Source of the DNA: Hyphomonas adhaerens MHS-3
GTDB taxonomy: Bacteria; Pseudomonadota; Alphaproteobacteria; Caulobacterales; Hyphomonadaceae
DNA: 64,000 bases
Reading direction: 5' to 3'
Assembly: GCF_000685235.1 (NCBI RefSeq)
Contig: NZ_ARYH01000001.1
Location: forward strand, 1,302,001 to 1,366,000
Shown here: positions 29,007 to 42,168 of the stretch, piece by piece
Numbering within the stretch: the first letter of the stretch is position 1
How the letters are laid out: every line of letters starts with the position of its first letter
Made by a program: the position numbers and the translations under genes
The notes under the pieces: model-generated
Told to the model about the DNA's origin: nothing
What the model saw: the letters and a program-made list of their open reading frames with translations, nothing else
The model's database searches: none

Positions 29007-30299
29007 TCAGAAATTTTCTTCGAGCCAATGGAACACCTTGTTCACCACGCCGCTTCTCGACTCAGGTCCGTCCTGGCGCGAAGCAGTTGCCCTTACTGCG
29101 TCCGCAAACCCCAACTCGGAGTATAGTAGCAGACCGGAGGCTGTGGAGAAAGCTGGCGTTGCCAGTGTCTCGCCGAGAAATTCGGCGATGGTTGGCCGGC
29201 CGAGACGCACTGGCGCCTGCAGGATACGGCTGGCCACGTCGCGCACGCCTGACAGCTGCGATGCGCCGCCCGTCAGCACGACCCGGTGGGGGAGTACTTT
29301 GCGTACACCACTGGAATCGAGCGTCTTCCGCACGAATTCAAATGTTTCTTCGACCCGGGGGGCGATGATTTCTGCCAGCTGGCCGCGTTCCATGCGGGCT
29401 GCCTGCAGGCGGCCGTCATCGCCAAGGCGCGGCACTTCGATCCGCTCGGCGAGGCCGGGGCCTTCGAGGTTGGCGGTGCCATAGACGCTTTTCAGCCGCT
29501 CGGCAGCGGCGAACGTGGTGCCGAGGCCTTGGGCGAGGTCGGAGGTGACATGCGACCCGCCCGCCGGAACAAGGCCCAGCCAGGCCGGGGAACCGTTCAG
29601 GTAGACCGAGACGGCCGTCACGCCGGCGCCCATATCGATACAGATGGCGCCGTTTTCGATTTCATCGTCGATCAGCGTGCCCGCTCCGCTGGCGATGGAG
29701 GAGGGGATTAGGGCCGTGACACCGATATGCGCCCGGCCGACACATTCGACGAGGTTCTTCACCACGGATTTCGGTGCGGTGACGACCGACAACAGCAGGC
29801 TCAGCTCGCTGGCATACATGCCCTGCGGTTCGCGGACACCTTCCTGTTCGTCGACCCGGTAAGCGACTGGCCAGGCGGCCAGGGTTTCCTCGCCCCGGGC
29901 AGGCATCTTGCCCAGCGCCTGGGCCTGGATGCGGCGCACGTCTTTCTGGTTGATCTCGCGCCCGCCGATGTCGATGCGGGCGGTGACCAGCGTGGAGGCC
30001 AGTTTCTGGCCCGTGATGCCGAGCATCACATTGGAGATCTGTTCACCGGCCTCGCGTTCGGCATCTTCCACGGCAAGGCGGATGGCGCGTTCCAGGCCTT
30101 CCATGTCTGTGATGGTGCCGCCGGTGAAACCGCGCGACTGCTGGCGCCCGGCGCCGAGAATGCGGAAGCTGCGCGGGCCGGCGCCGTCATTGCGGCCGAT
30201 CAGGCAGGTGATCTTCGAGCAGCCAATATCGAGCGCTGCGACCGTGCCGGTCTGCGAGCGGCCCATACGCGGGGCACGGCGGGACTGTGCATTGGCCAT
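29007..30299 (-). CDS. ftsA: Cell division protein FtsA
   Basis: This 430-residue actin-like protein tethers FtsZ to the membrane. The phosphate-1 motif AALDIGCSKITCLIG is at about 22-36, a second motif reads CIDMGAGVTAVSVY, and the adenosine motif is VVLTGGASQLSGV. The C-terminal GVVNKVFHWLEENF is the amphipathic membrane-targeting helix. Its ATG overlaps the TGA of ftsQ by one base. It is followed by ftsZ after about 90 bases that contain a possible CtrA site. Confidence 0.97.
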   Translation of the reverse strand: MANAQSRRAPRMGRSQTGTVAALDIGCSKITCLIGRNDGAGPRSFRILGAGRQQSRGFTGGTITDMEGLERAIRLAVEDAEREAGEQISNVMLGITGQKLASTLVTARIDIGGREINQKDVRRIQAQALGKMPARGEETLAAWPVAYRVDEQEGVREPQGMYASELSLLLSVVTAPKSVVKNLVECVGRAHIGVTALIPSSIASGAGTLIDDEIENGAICIDMGAGVTAVSVYLNGSPAWLGLVPAGGSHVTSDLAQGLGTTFAAAERLKSVYGTANLEGPGLAERIEVPRLGDDGRLQAARMERGQLAEIIAPRVEETFEFVRKTLDSSGVRKVLPHRVVLTGGASQLSGVRDVASRILQAPVRLGRPTIAEFLGETLATPAFSTASGLLLYSELGFADAVRATASRQDGPESRSGVVNKVFHWLEENF

Positions 30300-31165
30300 C
30301 AGGACCGCGCCGCGATTTCACGCGCCTTGAAGTTCGGCGGGTTGACCGGGCCGAGATAGACGCGGCCGGCATTGCGCAGGTCGATCATTTTCAGCGGGCG
30401 CTGCATCAGGGCCGTGCGCACCTGCAGGTCGGTCAGGCGGCCGAGGGCGGCGGTCAGTTCGACATCCTCCGGCAGGCGGACCGTGGCGCCGGAAATCAGG
30501 CGCATGTCCCAGCGGCGGTCGTTGATGCGGGTTGCGATGGCAAGGTCGCCGGTCACGTCCGGGGCGTCGGCCAGCGCATTGACGAGGGCAGGGGCGGCCT
30601 CCGGTGCGCCCCGCCCGGCGACGCGGACCAGATCGGGATGATCGCCGGCGCGTTCGTCCGGGATGACCCGGCCGAGGCCGTCCACAACAGTCCATTCCTT
30701 GCCGTCATGCCAGACGGCCACGGGCTCGGCCGCGTCCGCGATGATGACAACCTGGTCTGGCCAGAGACGGTGCACGCGCACGTTCAGCACCTTGTGTGTG
30801 CCTTCAACGCGGCGGCGGATGATGTAGGGATCGGCGCGGAACATGTTCTCGCCCGGCTCGATCATGGCGGCGGCGCGGATTTCCTGCTGCAGGCCGGGGT
30901 CCTGCTCGAGCCCCAGCACGGAGACTTCGTTCACGGAGACGCCGGCCATCCGGGCCGTGTCGTCCATGAAGCCGGCAAACCGGCTTTCGATCTGCGACAT
31001 GGATCCGCCCATCCAGGCCGCGAGTGCCACGATGATGGCGATCAGCATGACGAAACCGAACAGGACGGACGAGACGCGGACTTCCTCGCCTGTCACCTCA
31101 TCGACAAAGGTGACCGGTTCGCGTTTGCGTTTCTTGGCGGGCTGGTTGCGGCTTATCTTCGGCAT
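30299..31165 (-). CDS. ftsQ: Cell division protein FtsQ
   Basis: This 288-residue bitopic protein of the divisome has a basic cytoplasmic N-terminus ([15 protein letters not shown]), one membrane helix at about 34-54, a POTRA domain beginning near [13 protein letters not shown] and a C-terminal beta domain ending at [13 protein letters not shown]. It links FtsB/FtsL to the ring in known systems. Its start lies inside the ddl coding sequence (13-base overlap) and its stop overlaps the ftsA start, so it is coupled on both sides. Confidence 0.94.
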   Translation of the reverse strand: MPKISRNQPAKKRKREPVTFVDEVTGEEVRVSSVLFGFVMLIAIIVALAAWMGGSMSQIESRFAGFMDDTARMAGVSVNEVSVLGLEQDPGLQQEIRAAAMIEPGENMFRADPYIIRRRVEGTHKVLNVRVHRLWPDQVVIIADAAEPVAVWHDGKEWTVVDGLGRVIPDERAGDHPDLVRVAGRGAPEAAPALVNALADAPDVTGDLAIATRINDRRWDMRLISGATVRLPEDVELTAALGRLTDLQVRTALMQRPLKMIDLRNAGRVYLGPVNPPNFKAREIAARS

Positions 31166-32061
31166 GAAGCGTCCTCAATCATCCATGCGACCAGTTCTTC
31201 GAAGGACATTCCTGCGAAAGCGGCCTGTTCGGGGACAAGTGAGGTGGGCGTCATGCCGGGCTGGGTATTGGTCTCTAGGATCACGAGCCGGTCTCTCTTG
31301 TCGTCGTAGCGAAAGTCGGATCGTGTCGCGCCCCGGCAGCCAAGGACCTGATGTGCCCGCACGGCGAAATCCATCGCCATGGCGGTGATGTGCTCAGGCA
31401 CGTCTGCCGGGATCACATGACGTGATCCACCAGCTGAATATTTTGCATCGAAATCGTAATAGTCCCTTAAGGTCGTGATCTCTGTCACGGCTAAAGGCCG
31501 GTCGCCCAGCACGGCGACGGTCAGTTCCCGGCCGGGAATGAACTCCTCGGCCATCAGGTAGTCGCCATAATGCCAGCTCTCGTCCAGCAGGTCCTGCGGC
31601 GGGCCATTGGTGCCTTCGCGCACGATCAGGACACCGAAACTGGAGCCTTCATTGACTGGTTTGATCACGTAAGGCGGGTCCAGCGCGTGGGCGGCGGCGG
31701 CTTCGGCCCGGGTGACTTGCTTGTCCTCGGCCACCGGCAGGCCGGCGGAACGGTAGACGGCTTTCGATTTCAGCTTGTCCATTGCCAGGGCAGAGGCCAG
31801 CACGCCGGAATGGGAATAGGGCACGTCCATGATCTCCAGCAGGCCCTGCACACAGCCATCCTCGCCCCACGGTCCGTGTAGACCGTTCAGCACCACATCC
31901 GGCTTTGCCTCAGTCAGCTGGGCGGCCAGGTTCCGGCCGGCATCAATGCCGACCGCGTCATAGCCGGCAGCCTCAGCCGCGCGCAGCATCTGCGTGCCAG
32001 AGGAGATCGAGACCTCCCGTTCGGAGGACCAGCCGCCATAGATCACTGCCACGCGCTTCAT
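31153..32061 (-). CDS. ddl: D-alanine--D-alanine ligase
   Basis: This 302-residue ATP-grasp ligase makes D-Ala-D-Ala for the peptidoglycan stem peptide. Visible elements are [15 protein letters not shown] at the N-terminus, [18 protein letters not shown], the ATP-grasp segment [16 protein letters not shown] and the C-terminal [15 protein letters not shown], which holds metal-binding residues. The substrate-binding Glu and Ser of the N-terminal loop are present. It heads the ddl-ftsQ-ftsA-ftsZ run. murB, often next to it, lies 2.3 kb away behind an opposing gene. Confidence 0.97.
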   Translation of the reverse strand: MKRVAVIYGGWSSEREVSISSGTQMLRAAEAAGYDAVGIDAGRNLAAQLTEAKPDVVLNGLHGPWGEDGCVQGLLEIMDVPYSHSGVLASALAMDKLKSKAVYRSAGLPVAEDKQVTRAEAAAAHALDPPYVIKPVNEGSSFGVLIVREGTNGPPQDLLDESWHYGDYLMAEEFIPGRELTVAVLGDRPLAVTEITTLRDYYDFDAKYSAGGSRHVIPADVPEHITAMAMDFAVRAHQVLGCRGATRSDFRYDDKRDRLVILETNTQPGMTPTSLVPEQAAFAGMSFEELVAWMIEDASCRR

Positions 32062-32217
32062 TCTGAATGTCCTTCCTGCCCGGCGGCGCTCGACCCGCGC
32101 CCCCGGCGTTCAATCGTCTTTTCTGCTTGGTGCCGGTGAATAGGGGCTTAAGCGAGGCAATCCGGCGGCAGGGCGAAGATTACGAAAAAGTCATCTCGGT
32201 AGCCTATTGCGCTCGAC

Positions 32218-32235
32218 TGACTACAACAGTAGTCA
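32218..32235. promoter_or_regulatory. Inverted repeat upstream of the TonB-receptor-like gene
   Basis: TGACTAC-AACA-GTAGTCA is a perfect 7-bp inverted repeat 80 bp before the GTG start at 32315. Its core CTAC-N4-GTAG has the same spacing as the dyad before blaI. It lies in a 253-base gap between divergent ddl and the receptor-like gene. Confidence 0.5.
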
Positions 32236-32314
32236 ATATTGAATAACGGAAAGATGAGTCGCTGGCGGGGGCGCCGGTTTCTCTTCACGAAAGCGAAGAA
32301 GCAGGAGGCGCCCC

Positions 32315-34381
32315 GTGGCTGTCAGCCATACCCTATTGTCGAGTTTTGCCGCCCTGACGGCAGCCAGTCTTACCGCAATCCCAGCCATGGCCGAGCCTGA
32401 CGCCGGCTCGCCCGCATCTGCCGGCATCGATTATGCGCCCGCCGATTTCGCGCAATACAATCCGCAAACCGCGCTGGACATGGTGAACCGGATTCCCGGC
32501 TTTTCCATCCAGGGCGACGATGACGGATCGCGCGGCTTTGGCCAGGCCAGTGGCAATGTCCTGATCAATGGCCAGCGGGTTTCCGGAAAATCAAACGGGG
32601 CCGAAGCGACGCTCGGGCGGATTTCCGCCACGCGGGTTGTCCGGATCGAAGTGGTCGACGGCACCATGCTGGATATTCCGGGCCTGTCCGGGCAGGTGGT
32701 GAATGTCACGACCGACGGGGAAGGGGGCATGTCCGGCACCTGGCGCTGGAAATCCCGCTTCCGGGAAAACCTGACGCCCTACTTCCATGAGGGTGTGGTC
32801 GCCCTGTCCGGCGGCGGCGAACGCCTGAACTGGAGCGTGGAGGCAAGCAGCCTGCCGGAACGCGGCGCCCATGCAGGATGGGAAACCATCACCTCGGCGG
32901 ATGGTGCGTTGCTGGAACGCCGCAAGGAAGATTTGACCAATATTGCCGACAATGCATCCGTGTCCGGATCGCTCTCCTGGACACCGCCGAGCGGTGTGGT
33001 GGCGAACCTCAATGGGCAGGTCGGCATCTATCAGTTCGACCGGAAGGAAGTTTCGAAGACCTTCCCGGTCGATGCGCTGGAAGGCCGACGCCTTTTCCTG
33101 AGCGGAGAGGACGAGTGGAATGCCGAGTTCGGAGGCGACTATGAATTCGGCTTCGGGCCGGGACGCCTGAAGGCGATCGGGCTGATCCGGCGCGAAAACA
33201 GCCCGGTGAATGATTCGGTCCTTATCGGCGCGGTGGACGGAACGGACCTGACCGAAACCCGCTTCAGCCAGACCGTGGATGAAGGCGAATATATCGGCCG
33301 GGGCGAATATGCCTGGGCAGCGGGGCAGGGAAGCGATTGGCAGGTCTCCGTCGAGAATGCCTTCAACTTCCTCGAAGCCGAAGCCGGGCTGAGCATTGCC
33401 CGGGACGGCCAGCCCTTCGAGATCATTCCTTTGCCGGGTGCGAACTCCCGCGTTGAGGAGACCCGCTGGGAAGCGGCCATCACGCATGGGCGCGCCCTGA
33501 CGGAGGCGCTGCGGCTGCAGGTTTCTCTCGGGGCGGAATATTCGGAGCTCACGCAATCGGGCGACAATACCAATGCGCGGGAATTCACCCGGCCGAAGGG
33601 CTTTGTCAGCCTGTCCTGGCAGGCCGATCCGAAGCTGAAGCTGACGGCACGGCTGGACCGGGAAGTCGGCCAGCTGGATTTCTTCGACTTTGTTTCGTCG
33701 GTGAACCTCAATGCCGACAATGGCAATTCCGGCAATGCCGAAATCGTGCCGCAACAGGCCTGGAAGTGGAGCCTGCAGGCGGAGAAGGATTTCGGCGCCT
33801 GGGGAGCAGCAACGCTGAACACCTATTTTTCCGACATTGAAGACATCGTCGACCGTGTTCCGCTCGGCACCGGCGACGGGCCGGGAAATCTCGACACGGC
33901 GTGGGAATTCGGCATGACACTCGACACAACGCTCAGTTTTGACAGACTGGGCATTCCCGGCGGCGAATTGACGAGTTTCGCCGAAGTGTATGATTCCGAG
34001 GTCACCGATCCGCTGACCGGTGAGGTCCGCCGATTCAATGACAGCCAACTATACTATGTGAACATGGAGTTCCGGCAGGATGTTCCGGACACGGATTGGA
34101 CCTGGGGTATCTTTGCGGAGAAATTCGAAGATAACCTGTATTACCAGCTTGCCGAGCAGGGCGTGCAAAACTCCACACCCGGTTACGTTTATGCCTTTGT
34201 CGAGCACAAGAATGTGTTCGGCCTGACGGCCATGCTGGGGATCGGGAACCTCCTGAACCAGAAAGACAATTTCCGGCGGGAGATTTACGAGACCAACAGG
34301 CTGGGCCCGCTCGCATCGATCGAAGACCGCAATCGCCGCTTTGGCCCGGTCGCCGTTTTTGAATTGCGCGGAACGCTCTAG
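32315..34381 (+). CDS. TonB-dependent-receptor-like outer-membrane protein
   Basis: This 688-residue protein has a signal peptide (cleavage after AMA, near residue 26), a plug domain at about 40-135 with [27 protein letters not shown] and RIEVVDG, and a long beta-barrel of alternating amphipathic strands ending in FELRGTL. Many strand patterns such as [12 protein letters not shown] and [14 protein letters not shown] fit a 22-strand barrel. No clear TonB box is visible. The GTG start has AGGAGG upstream. The ligand is unknown. Its TAG shares CTAG with the stop of convergent murB. It sits between murB and ddl, which are usually adjacent. Confidence 0.85.
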   Translation: MAVSHTLLSSFAALTAASLTAIPAMAEPDAGSPASAGIDYAPADFAQYNPQTALDMVNRIPGFSIQGDDDGSRGFGQASGNVLINGQRVSGKSNGAEATLGRISATRVVRIEVVDGTMLDIPGLSGQVVNVTTDGEGGMSGTWRWKSRFRENLTPYFHEGVVALSGGGERLNWSVEASSLPERGAHAGWETITSADGALLERRKEDLTNIADNASVSGSLSWTPPSGVVANLNGQVGIYQFDRKEVSKTFPVDALEGRRLFLSGEDEWNAEFGGDYEFGFGPGRLKAIGLIRRENSPVNDSVLIGAVDGTDLTETRFSQTVDEGEYIGRGEYAWAAGQGSDWQVSVENAFNFLEAEAGLSIARDGQPFEIIPLPGANSRVEETRWEAAITHGRALTEALRLQVSLGAEYSELTQSGDNTNAREFTRPKGFVSLSWQADPKLKLTARLDREVGQLDFFDFVSSVNLNADNGNSGNAEIVPQQAWKWSLQAEKDFGAWGAATLNTYFSDIEDIVDRVPLGTGDGPGNLDTAWEFGMTLDTTLSFDRLGIPGGELTSFAEVYDSEVTDPLTGEVRRFNDSQLYYVNMEFRQDVPDTDWTWGIFAEKFEDNLYYQLAEQGVQNSTPGYVYAFVEHKNVFGLTAMLGIGNLLNQKDNFRREIYETNRLGPLASIEDRNRRFGPVAVFELRGTL

Positions 34382-35331
34382 GCGGTTTCGCTGGCAAGCT
34401 GCCCGATGCGGCGCACTTCCCAGCGAAGTTCCACGCCCTGTGTTTCCAGCACACGGCGGCGGACGAGTTCGCCCAGCGCTTCCAGGTCTGCGGCGGTCGC
34501 GTCGCCGGTATTGATCAGGAAGTTGCAGTGCTTGGGGGAGACCTGCGCCCCGCCGACTTTCAGGCCCCGGCAGCCGGCCGCGTCGATCAGCTTCCAGGCA
34601 GAGCGCTGGTCCGGCGTTCCCGGCGGATCGGGATTGGCGAAGGTGGAGCCGGAGGTCTTTTCCTTGATCGGCTGCGTCTCGGCGCGGCGTGCCTGCAGCT
34701 GTTCGATATCGGAGAGGATCTTGTCCGGCGCATCCGTCCCGGTGCCCTCCAGGATGAGGCGGGTGACGATCAGGTCTTCCGGCAGGTCTGTGTGGCGATA
34801 GGAGAAATGGGCTTCGGGCAGGTCGCCGGAATGGGCCGGGCCGCGATAGGCGGCCTGGGTGCCGTCGCGCCGGAAGCCGTGCAGGCTGACCAGAACGTCA
34901 CGCAGTTCCCGGCCGTAACAGCCGGCATTCGTCCGCGTGGCGCCGCCAACGGACCCCGGAATGCCGGACAGGAATTCGAGCCCGCGTATGCCATTCGTGG
35001 CAGCGGTCTTCGCCACGGAGAGGTCCAGTGCGCCGGTGCGGGCGGACAGGCGGGCCCCGTCCAGCGCGTCCACGTCCCCCCAATACCGCCCCATCAGGCG
35101 GATCACGACCCCCCTTATGCCGCCGTCGCGCACGATGACATTCGAGCCGACGCCCAGCACCGTGACCGGCACCTCCGGATCAAGCGCCTTCAGGAAGGCT
35201 TCGAGGTCTTCCTCGTCTGCGGGCAGGAACAGGGCGTCCGCCGGTCCGCCCACGCGGAACCAGGTGTAGGGGGCAAGCGGGGCGTTCTCGATCAGCTTGC
35301 CGCGCACGGGGGGGAGGGGGAATGCCGTCAT
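34378..35331 (-). CDS. murB: UDP-N-acetylenolpyruvoylglucosamine reductase
   Basis: This 317-residue flavoenzyme reduces UDP-GlcNAc-enolpyruvate to UDP-MurNAc with NADPH. FAD contacts are visible in [18 protein letters not shown] and [10 protein letters not shown], and the catalytic Ser lies in [26 protein letters not shown] and a C-terminal Glu region follow as in type II MurB. I chose the ATG at 35331; one nine codons upstream is less well supported. It is detached from ddl by the opposing receptor-like gene, and murC and murG are not in the window. Confidence 0.96.
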   Translation of the reverse strand: MTAFPLPPVRGKLIENAPLAPYTWFRVGGPADALFLPADEEDLEAFLKALDPEVPVTVLGVGSNVIVRDGGIRGVVIRLMGRYWGDVDALDGARLSARTGALDLSVAKTAATNGIRGLEFLSGIPGSVGGATRTNAGCYGRELRDVLVSLHGFRRDGTQAAYRGPAHSGDLPEAHFSYRHTDLPEDLIVTRLILEGTGTDAPDKILSDIEQLQARRAETQPIKEKTSGSTFANPDPPGTPDQRSAWKLIDAAGCRGLKVGGAQVSPKHCNFLINTGDATAADLEALGELVRRRVLETQGVELRWEVRRIGQLASETA

Positions 35332-35537
35332 GCCTTGGCGTTCTCCCGACTTGCGCATGAAGTCAAGCGGCGTGCCCCGGCGCGGCTTTGCCGTCGAGGG
35401 GCTCTTGTGGGTGGGCTCGCTGAAAAAAGCGGCACCGGAATGCCCGAAGGGCGATTTTTCCCAAATCCCTTGGACATGTTGCAGCTTCTGTTGAACCAGT
35501 GTGCCTCCCTTCTGTCACCTGCATTGGAGTTGCTGAC

Positions 35538-36887
35538 ATGTCCTTGTCCCTGAAAACACGTCTGGCCCGCGCGGGCCTCACAAGCCTGATGGTGCTGGCC
35601 ACGTTCTCGGCACCGGCGAGTGCGAAACCGTCGGATATCAACAGCCGCTTCAAATCCACCTTGTCCGAAATGGTGGATGAAAACCTCGATGAATGGGTCG
35701 ATGTTTACAAGGACTTTCATGCCAACCCGGAGCTGGGCCTGCAGGAAACCCGGTCTGCCGGGATCATTGCGGCACGGTTGAAAGAGCTTGGTTTTGAAGT
35801 GACCGAAGGTATCGGTCAGACCGGCGTGGTCGGCATCCTGAAGAATGGCAAGGGGCCGCTGGTTATGGTGCGGGCGGATATGGACGGCCTGCCTGTGCAG
35901 GAGAAGACCGGGCTTGATTATGCCAGCACGGTGCAGACGGAATGGAATGGCGAACCCAAATACGTGATGCATGCCTGCGGCCATGATGCGCATATGGCGA
36001 TTTTCCTCGCCACGGCGCAGACGCTTGTCGAGATGAAGAAAGACTGGAAGGGCACGCTGATGTTGGTGGCCCAGCCTGCCGAGGAAGGTGGCGGCGGTGC
36101 CAGCAAGATGATGGCGGACGGTATTTTCGACCAGTTCGGCGTGCCGGATTACGGCTTCGCCCTGCATGTGACGCCTGCGGCCTATGATTCGGTTCAGATC
36201 GTGAAGGGACAGATGAATTCTTATGCAGGCGGGTTCGACATCGTGTTCAATGGCGTCGGCGGCCACGGCTCGCGCCCCAGCACCACGATCGACCCGGTGA
36301 TGATGGCCTCCAAATTCGTGGTAGACCTGCAAAGTGTGGTCAGCCGTGAGAAGCCGGAGCAGGAATTCGGTGTGATCAGTGTCGGCGCCATTCAGGGCGG
36401 CTCGGCTGGCAACATCATTCCGGACTCTGTGCGCGTGCGCGGAACCGTCCGCTGGTACAAGCCGGAAGTCGGCGAGAAGCTGCTGGAAGGCGTCCGCCGC
36501 ACGGCAGATGCCATCGTTTCCATGGCCGGGGCACCAGAGGCAGACATCAGTATCCGCAGCGGCGGCACGGCCGTCTACAACGATCCTGACTTGTCGCAGA
36601 ACACGCTGGACGCGATGAGCCGGGTCTTCCCGGAAGGCAAGGTCACGTTTGCCGCGCCGACCACGGGCAGCGAAGACTATGGCGAATTCCTGAAATCGTT
36701 CAGCAGTTCGGTCTATTTCCGCGTCGGCGTCTACGACCCGGCCCTGTTCGACGAGAACGGCAAAACGATCGATTTCATGCGGACCCCGGGCAACCACTCG
36801 CCCTTCTTCGCACCGGTCCCTGCGCCGACAATCGGCACCGGCGTGAAAGCCATGACGACGGCCGTGATGAACGTCATGGAGAATTAG
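35538..36887 (+). CDS. Secreted M20 family amidohydrolase
   Basis: This 449-residue protein has a signal peptide (cleavage near ASA, residue 28) and the M20D amidohydrolase fold: DFHANPELGLQE, VMVRADMDGLPVQE, the metal-binding MHACGHDAHMA, QPAEEGGGGA with the catalytic Glu pair, a dimerisation domain starting HGSRPSTTIDP and the C-terminal ligand region SEDYGEF. Relatives hydrolyse N-acyl or aryl amino acids such as hippurate or indole conjugates. The export signal implies periplasmic action. It is convergent with secA across a shared terminator. Confidence 0.92.
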   Translation: MSLSLKTRLARAGLTSLMVLATFSAPASAKPSDINSRFKSTLSEMVDENLDEWVDVYKDFHANPELGLQETRSAGIIAARLKELGFEVTEGIGQTGVVGILKNGKGPLVMVRADMDGLPVQEKTGLDYASTVQTEWNGEPKYVMHACGHDAHMAIFLATAQTLVEMKKDWKGTLMLVAQPAEEGGGGASKMMADGIFDQFGVPDYGFALHVTPAAYDSVQIVKGQMNSYAGGFDIVFNGVGGHGSRPSTTIDPVMMASKFVVDLQSVVSREKPEQEFGVISVGAIQGGSAGNIIPDSVRVRGTVRWYKPEVGEKLLEGVRRTADAIVSMAGAPEADISIRSGGTAVYNDPDLSQNTLDAMSRVFPEGKVTFAAPTTGSEDYGEFLKSFSSSVYFRVGVYDPALFDENGKTIDFMRTPGNHSPFFAPVPAPTIGTGVKAMTTAVMNVMEN

Positions 36888-36933
36888 GCCGCGTTGCGGG
36901 CATCCTGCTTGCATTGTGCACTGATGAAAAGAA

Positions 36934-36961
36934 AAGGGCGCCTCCGTATCGGGGCGCCCTT
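36934..36961. terminator. Bidirectional terminator between M20 gene and secA
   Basis: AAGGGCGCC (36934-36942) and GGCGCCCTT (36953-36961) form a perfect 9-bp stem. Minus-strand transcripts meet TTTTCTTTT and plus-strand ones CTGATTTTGTG, so both convergent genes can end here. Confidence 0.85.
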
Positions 36962-36974
36962 CTGATTTTGTGTT

Positions 36975-39758
<2,784 letters not shown>

Positions 39759-39894
39759 ATCAGGCTGCACCAATCAGGTCTGGGGCGAAGAAACTGTGAT
39801 CCTGACCGTGTGACCGCACAGGAATACGCGGGTTCTCCCACCGTGATTACACCAGCCAAACGTACTCGACCAGCGCGCGGGTGAGACTTAAGAA

Positions 39895-39920
39895 CGCCGC
39901 ATTGGGGTGTCAATGCGGCG
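39895..39920 (+). repeat. Hairpin in the leader of the parvulin gene
   Basis: CGCCGCATTG and CAATGCGGCG form a perfect 10-bp stem around GGGTGT, ending 20 bases before the parvulin ATG. No T tract follows. It may shape the 5' leader RNA or be an operator in the secA-parvulin divergent region. Confidence 0.5.
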
Positions 39921-39939
39921 CCATCAGACAGCTGGAGTG

Positions 39940-40917
39940 ATGACTGTGTTGAATCTGAAGGCGTTGCGGGTCAGTCCGCGTATCCTGTTTGCCGGCCTCG
40001 TTGCTAGTCTGGCGATCTTCATGGCGGCTGCCTGCAGTGCGCCGCCGGAGGAAGAAGTGCCTGTTCGCGTTGAAGGCGCAACAGCCGCCACCGTGAATGG
40101 CGAGAAAATCTATGTCAGCGATGTGGAGCTGGAGGCGGTTGCCCGCGGGCTTGTTCCGGCAGGGACAAAGGTCAAGGCAGGGGATACGGAATACGACACC
40201 GTCCTGAGCCAGCTGATCGAACAGAAGCTGATGTCTCAGGAAGCGATTCGGCGCGGACTGGACAAGGATCCGGCCGGGCGCCGCCGGCTGGAAATGGCCA
40301 GGGAACGCATTCTAGGCAACCTGCTGGTCGAAAACCTCGTCGCCGAGGATGTCACCGAAGACCAGATCGAGGCGATGTACCAGAAGCAGGTCGCCCTGCA
40401 GCAGGACGATGACGAGGTGCGAATCTCGCACATCCTGGTCGCCACTAAGGAAGACGCGCAGGCCCTGTTCGACCGGATCCAGGCCGGCGAAAGCTTCGAG
40501 AGCCTTGTTAGTGCCAACTCGCTCGACAGTGCCACGCGCATGGAGCAGGGGGACCTTGGTTATGTGTCCCCCAATGACGAGCCGGCGCCGTTTCCGCTGG
40601 TGATCGCCAATACGGGCGAAGGGGAGGTTGCCCCGCCATTCGAGTCCGCCGACGGCTGGCACATCCTGAAAGTGAAGGACCGCCGCTCGCGGGCCCCCAA
40701 GACGCGTGAGGAAATGCGGCCCGACATCGTCACCTTCCTGACGCTGGAACAGGTCGCCAAGATTGTCCGGCGTCTCAAGGCGGAAGCACAGATCCAGCAG
40801 GGTGAACCGGGGCTCGACGACGACGGTTCGACGCCTTACAGGCTTCCGGACATGGATACCGGCTCTGACACGCCGGAAGACCCGTCCGCTCCGGCTTCTG
40901 AAGGAACTGAACTTTGA
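39940..40917 (+). CDS. PrsA/SurA-like parvulin peptidyl-prolyl isomerase lipoprotein
   Basis: This 325-residue protein has a signal sequence ending in AAAC near residue 32, suggesting lipidation, an N-terminal SurA-like chaperone region (ATVNGEKIYVSDVELEAVAR) and a parvulin domain at about 165-255 (VRISHILVATKEDAQALFDR, QGDLGYVSPND and GWHILKVKDRR). It should help fold exported proteins in the periplasm. The C-terminal tail is acidic and disordered. GGAG precedes the ATG at 39940. Its TGA overlaps the TTG start of argJ, and it is divergent from secA, in line with a role after export. Confidence 0.9.
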   Translation: MTVLNLKALRVSPRILFAGLVASLAIFMAAACSAPPEEEVPVRVEGATAATVNGEKIYVSDVELEAVARGLVPAGTKVKAGDTEYDTVLSQLIEQKLMSQEAIRRGLDKDPAGRRRLEMARERILGNLLVENLVAEDVTEDQIEAMYQKQVALQQDDDEVRISHILVATKEDAQALFDRIQAGESFESLVSANSLDSATRMEQGDLGYVSPNDEPAPFPLVIANTGEGEVAPPFESADGWHILKVKDRRSRAPKTREEMRPDIVTFLTLEQVAKIVRRLKAEAQIQQGEPGLDDDGSTPYRLPDMDTGSDTPEDPSAPASEGTEL

Positions 40918-42161
40918 ATCTGACGCCCTCGCCCTTTGCTGCGCCTTTTCCGAAATTGCCTGACGTGAAAGGCGTGCGCGCCGCCACCGGCTCGCGTGGC
41001 TTTTATGCCAAGCGCGGCGAGACGCGCGACGATGTCTTCCTGTTCGCCTTCGACGAAGGCACGACATGCGCCGGTGTCTACACAATTTCACGAACTGCAT
41101 CGGCAGACGTGTTGTGGTGCCGGCAGGCGCTGGAGACGGGCCGCGGTGTGGCCCGTGCCCTGATTGCCAATTCGGGCAATTCCAACGCCTTCACCGGTCC
41201 GAAAGGCCATGAGAAGAACGAGGCAACGCTGAAAGCCGTGACCGGCGCGCTGGGCGTCGCAAAGGAACACTGCTTCCTGGCCGCGACGGGCGTCATCGGC
41301 GAGCCGCTGGCCGATCCGAACTATGTCGGCGCGTTCGTGCCGGAACTGGCGGGCAAGCTCGGGCCACCGGACTGGGAAGCCGCGACCCGTGCCTTCATGA
41401 CCACCGACACGTTCGCCAAGGGCGCCGGCACGTCGATGGACATTGGCGGGCACGATGTGAACTTTGCCGGGATCGTGAAAGGCTCCGGCATGATCGCGCC
41501 GAACATGGCCACGATGCTGGCCTATGTCTTTACCGATGCCGCCATCGCCCATGACGTGCTGCAGGAATTGCTCGAAGAGATCACAAGCGAGACGTTCAAT
41601 TCGATCACCGTGGATGGCGACACATCCACGTCCGACACGTTGATGGTGTTTGCGACCGGCCAGTCGGGCATGGACCCGATCACCTCGAAGGACGATCCGC
41701 GTCTCGATTCCGTGGCGATGGCCCTGCACTCTGTCTGTCTGGAACTTGCCCAACTGGTGGTGAAGGATGGGGAAGGGGCGCAAAAATTCGTCACCATCCA
41801 GGTGGATAGCGCTGCGTCTCATCTTTCCGCAAAGATCATCGCCTGCGAGATTGCCAATTCACCGCTGATCAAGACAGCGATGGCGGCGGGCGATGCGAAT
41901 TGGGGGCGTATCGTGATGGCGGTCGGAAAATCGCTGGAGCCGATCAAGGCGGAGGCGCTCGCGATCTGGTTCGACGATATTCAGGTCGCCAAGGATGGCG
42001 CACGCATGCCTGACTATGATGAAGAGGCTGCGAGCGCCGTGTTTGCGCAGCCGGAATTCACGATTCGTGTGGATGTTGCCGCGGGCGATCATTCGGCCAC
42101 CGTCTGGACGTGCGACCTGACGCACGGCTATGTCGACATCAACGGCGCCTACCGCACATGA
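40914..42161 (+). CDS. argJ: Bifunctional ornithine acetyltransferase/N-acetylglutamate synthase
   Basis: This 415-residue protein recycles the acetyl group in arginine synthesis. It is an Ntn-type enzyme that cuts itself at the Thr in APNMATMLAYV near residue 200 to give alpha and beta chains. Other motifs are ALIANSGNSNAFTG, ATGVIGEPL, NSITVDGDTSTSDT and AMAAGDANWGRIVMAVG. The TTG at 40914 overlaps the preceding stop (TTGA), so translation is coupled; no better ATG precedes the conserved N-terminus. Whether it accepts acetyl-CoA (bifunctional) cannot be told from sequence. Confidence 0.96.
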   Translation: MNLTPSPFAAPFPKLPDVKGVRAATGSRGFYAKRGETRDDVFLFAFDEGTTCAGVYTISRTASADVLWCRQALETGRGVARALIANSGNSNAFTGPKGHEKNEATLKAVTGALGVAKEHCFLAATGVIGEPLADPNYVGAFVPELAGKLGPPDWEAATRAFMTTDTFAKGAGTSMDIGGHDVNFAGIVKGSGMIAPNMATMLAYVFTDAAIAHDVLQELLEEITSETFNSITVDGDTSTSDTLMVFATGQSGMDPITSKDDPRLDSVAMALHSVCLELAQLVVKDGEGAQKFVTIQVDSAASHLSAKIIACEIANSPLIKTAMAAGDANWGRIVMAVGKSLEPIKAEALAIWFDDIQVAKDGARMPDYDEEAASAVFAQPEFTIRVDVAAGDHSATVWTCDLTHGYVDINGAYRT

Positions 42162-42168
42162 GCCCCAA

